The position numbers and the translations under genes are program-made. A stretch of 8,290 bases of DNA from Planctomycetota bacterium (GTDB lineage Bacteria > Planctomycetota > UBA1135 > GCA-002686595), in NCBI GenBank assembly GCA_016764635.1, contig JAESRM010000346.1:1-8290 (forward strand), given 5' to 3'. Numbering within the stretch: position 1 is the stretch's first letter; every line of letters starts with the position of its first letter. A model generated the notes under the pieces. That model did no database searches. It saw only the letters and a program-made list of their open reading frames with translations, and was not told the DNA's origin. Below are positions 5,602 through 8,290 of this stretch, piece by piece.

Positions 5602-8290
5602 CTATCGGATTGCTTCCTTTAGATCTGAGCCGCGCTGTTCTAGTTTCACCCCTCGCCAAGGATTTTCTCCAATGGGTTGAAGTAGTTTCTTCTCCCTAGG
5701 AAACCGATAGGGCAAGTTCACAGGCCAATCAGAACGGCTACTTCCTTGAGACTCCATTCCTGGCCCTAGCTCCAGAAGCCCTTTCCCAATCAACTCTATC
5801 GAATCGGTTTGACAGTCTGAGATTCCGATCCTGGAATACTTGTCTGCACTTAGGGTTTCCCCATTGCCTCGAAACCGTGACTTGTACAGGAATATCTCTC
5901 CACCACCGTGATACCTCCAGTTTTTCTTGTACGCGTCCACGGCAACGGCGCAGTTAATGACGTCGCAGTTTACGATCGCTGCTTGGGAGTCATCCTTGCT
6001 CTGAAGCGCGATCTCGCATGCATCAAAGCGGCAGTTTCTTGCGAACAGCGTGCTGTTCTCGCCAATCGAAATTCCCTTGTCGAAGCTACGCAAAAATTGG
6101 GTGTTTTCCACGACCGCTACGGTGGTCATCAGGTCTACAGAATCATTTCCGCAATCTATAAATGTACAATTTTTCAAGGTTAGGCGACTGATATCCACAT
6201 CAAGACCGTCCGCCAATGAGTTCTGGAAGAGGCATTGGTCGAACAGGATCTCTGAATACACACCATGAACCATATCGTCCACGATCTTGCTGTCCTTGAA
6301 TGAGCAGTTGCGCACCTGAACGCCCTTAGCCCAGTGAATGGAGAACATTGCACTGAATTCAGCCAACGGCGTTTTTTTGCCACTGCCTCCTTCAAAGTTC
6401 ACCCATTCAAACAGTGACCCATCGGCCTTAGGGCCGCGGATAGCAAAAGTTCCCCACGGCAAAGACTCCGTCCCTGCGGGTTTGATTTGAATCTGCCGCC
6501 CCTCAGTCCCCAGAGCGAGGACCGGCCCTTCCACAAGTACGGAAACGCCCGGATCCATTCGAATGATTGTGCCTGCTCGAATCAGCAAGGCCTGCTCAAT
6601 ATGCAAGTCAGATGCAACATGGACATCTCCTGACCATTCTAGGATTTCGGTGCTTGGCTGCGTGGCGAGGACATTTATGTCATCCGCATGTTCAAACATC
6701 GGGAGGCTGTCGCTCAAAGGTAAAGACACCGGTTCCCCACCCGCAAGTAATGGCATGCAGCGTATCCCCCGAAGGGTTTTTCCAGCAGACCGGACGACCA
6801 CGTCAAAGCTCACCGTTTGATTTAGCATCTCGCCCCGGTCTGCAAACGAACGTGAGTAGGGGTTGGCTTTGTAGTGCATCCCCCCGATTAGCTGCACTTG
6901 AATATCCAATGTCCTCCCGCGAACAATGGTGGCACCCGAGGTGTCTACCCGGTGAAGTCCGCTGGGAGTGCCGTACGTGAGTTCAGTTTGCACTGGGCCT
7001 ACCAACTCAGATTCAAATTCAAGGCGAATTCCCTCCACAGCCCTCCGTCCAAAAATGGCGATCCTCCAGGACTGCGACCCTGGCTCTGCATCCAGTTGGC
7101 TTATCCCAAGAAGAGGAGGGTCAGACACATGCCTTGCCTCTAAAAAATCGAATAGGGAGACCATCCTCTTTCGAGCGACTGCACGGTAATCAAACACCTG
7201 TTGCGGCTCATGAATCTCCGCGAGCTTATAGCTCACAATGGGATCCCGTCTGACTGCCAATTCACTGTCCCTGCATAGCTCGTCGTACTTGTCTAAAAGC
7301 CGGTCCCTTAAGCCGTTCACGTAGAAGGAATGGAGGCTCCGGTCCAACGCAATTCGGTACTGCGGGTCCAAGGCCAAACGGTTATCCAACGAGGAATACA
7401 GGGGTTCCCGGTAGGGCTCAGCACCGCTTGCAGGCATCCAATCTCGGTGCCAGGGAACCGTGTCCCACACGACCGGCTCAAACCGACACTTCCAAGGGTC
7501 ATAGAAGAGCCTCCAGTTGTGAGCTTGATCAAAGTGCTTCGACTGGGTAAGCACCCTAAAGGCGGCGAATCTGCCAAAGGCTTCCACATCGACCAGCTTA
7601 GACAGCTCGATGCTATTCGATCGGCTGGCCGGATCTTGCAAGAGCTCACATAAGCGCGCCATCGGGGCATTGGATTCGAGGTCAAAGTGATTGTTTGCTG
7701 CAATTTTCTCCCAAAGGCCTGGTTGCTCAAAAATTAGATTGAGGATTCCTGAATGAGAGTCCCGCCCAATCAATTCCCCCGCATACAAGTCCCCAGGCAT
7801 GCGTCCGTTCTTCCTAAGGACCAATTCATCGAGTTGCTCCACAAGCGTGTAGACCCCTCGCCCCTTGCCATTGACGACCAGTTCCACGAGGTCGGTATCA
7901 GGTGCCAGCAACTCCATTTCCCTTGCTAGCCAATACCCAAGGCAATCCTCAACCATTGCGACCCCTTTCGGAATCACCAAGTTAAAGGCTCGCATGTTGC
8001 CCCACAAACGATCCTTCGGCGTTTTGACCCGCCAGGATTTTTTATCGGAAGCCCAGTGCCAGCCAAAGTCCCCACGGTAGCGGACCTTCACCCCTCCCAA
8101 CTGCCCATCGGGATACAGGAGGAAACCTTTCTTGTAAACACGACCTGAACTAGGAAGCCGGCTGTTCAGAGCCCGCTCACTCCCTTGCCCGACCATCAAG
8201 TGAACTTGCGGTAAGCCCCCTTCCTCGGCGATCCCCTCCTCGGTGAGGGCAATCCTCGTCAAGTTTCTGAGCCTCCGAACCTCGTACACT
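5602..8290 (-). CDS. CotH-type kinase domain fused to right-handed beta-helix, 5' end off window
   Basis: The frame is open from the right edge to TAG at 5604-5602, giving 895 visible codons. The first visible in-frame codon (8289-8287) is GTG, but there is no signal peptide or start context, and the frame probably continues upstream. Numbering from that codon, residues about 28-385 match the CotH (spore-coat-type protein kinase) family: KKSWRVKTP (83-91, likely nucleotide-binding Lys), VVNGKGRGVYTLVEQLDE (138-155), HFDQAHNW (252-259, D254) and VVWDTVPWH (273-281, D276). D254 and D276 have the spacing of the functional aspartates D228 and D251 of Bacillus subtilis CotH, so the active site looks intact. 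Residues 395-510 are beta-rich. From about 545 onward a beta-helix begins (AGTIIRMDPGVSVLVEG, 572-588) with Asn-Cys-x-Phe rungs every 22-24 residues (661-777). CotH proteins phosphorylate protein partners; here the target is unknown and the protein is probably exported or surface-attached. It is convergent with the glycosyltransferase gene. Confidence 0.87.
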   Translation of the reverse strand, partial: VYEVRRLRNLTRIALTEEGIAEEGGLPQVHLMVGQGSERALNSRLPSSGRVYKKGFLLYPDGQLGGVKVRYRGDFGWHWASDKKSWRVKTPKDRLWGNMRAFNLVIPKGVAMVEDCLGYWLAREMELLAPDTDLVELVVNGKGRGVYTLVEQLDELVLRKNGRMPGDLYAGELIGRDSHSGILNLIFEQPGLWEKIAANNHFDLESNAPMARLCELLQDPASRSNSIELSKLVDVEAFGRFAAFRVLTQSKHFDQAHNWRLFYDPWKCRFEPVVWDTVPWHRDWMPASGAEPYREPLYSSLDNRLALDPQYRIALDRSLHSFYVNGLRDRLLDKYDELCRDSELAVRRDPIVSYKLAEIHEPQQVFDYRAVARKRMVSLFDFLEARHVSDPPLLGISQLDAEPGSQSWRIAIFGRRAVEGIRLEFESELVGPVQTELTYGTPSGLHRVDTSGATIVRGRTLDIQVQLIGGMHYKANPYSRSFADRGEMLNQTVSFDVVVRSAGKTLRGIRCMPLLAGGEPVSLPLSDSLPMFEHADDINVLATQPSTEILEWSGDVHVASDLHIEQALLIRAGTIIRMDPGVSVLVEGPVLALGTEGRQIQIKPAGTESLPWGTFAIRGPKADGSLFEWVNFEGGSGKKTPLAEFSAMFSIHWAKGVQVRNCSFKDSKIVDDMVHGVYSEILFDQCLFQNSLADGLDVDISRLTLKNCTFIDCGNDSVDLMTTVAVVENTQFLRSFDKGISIGENSTLFARNCRFDACEIALQSKDDSQAAIVNCDVINCAVAVDAYKKNWRYHGGGEIFLYKSRFRGNGETLSADKYSRIGISDCQTDSIELIGKGLLELGPGMESQGSSRSDWPVNLPYRFPREKKLLQPIGENPWRGVKLEQRGSDLKEAIR

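Overview
The window looks like chromosomal DNA of a Gram-negative-type bacterium, moderately GC-rich, with three large genes, no RNA genes and no mobile-element genes. All three proteins look membrane-bound or exported. Long secreted glycoside-hydrolase-like proteins, CotH/beta-helix fusions and GT-C enzymes with sugar-binding-like tails, together with starts that lack Shine-Dalgarno sequences, suggest the PVC group (Planctomycetota/Verrucomicrobiota) or a similar environmental lineage. This is an inference from gene style, not a marker-based assignment.

Layout. (1) From 2188 leftward off the left edge, on the minus strand, is one uninterrupted reading frame of at least 729 codons. It has a signal peptide and the look of a TIM-barrel glycoside hydrolase; its stop lies outside the window. 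(2) From 2189 to 2943 is a 755-bp divergent intergenic region with no convincing gene but several inverted repeats, two of them strong (2494-2530 and 2672-2710). (3) From 2944 to 5373 on the plus strand is a complete 809-residue GT-C-type integral-membrane glycosyltransferase. Its C-terminal extracytoplasmic part ends in two tandem, mutually similar beta-sandwich modules. (4) From 5374 to 5601 is a short gap between convergent genes that holds a striking four-tract G-quadruplex motif (5558-5583). (5) From 5602 rightward off the right edge, on the minus strand, is a CotH-type protein-kinase domain fused to a right-handed parallel beta-helix. Its N-terminus is outside the window.

How they may work together: the GT-C enzyme would use a lipid-linked sugar on the outer face of the membrane, the hydrolase-like protein would act on exported or environmental glycans, and the CotH/beta-helix protein is probably a surface or secreted kinase-like protein. 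The genes are arranged divergently and convergently rather than as an operon, so a shared pathway is only a hypothesis. The items most worth following up are the G-quadruplex between the convergent genes, the duplicated module on the glycosyltransferase, the regular Asn-Cys ladder in the beta-helix and the structured 755-bp intergenic region.
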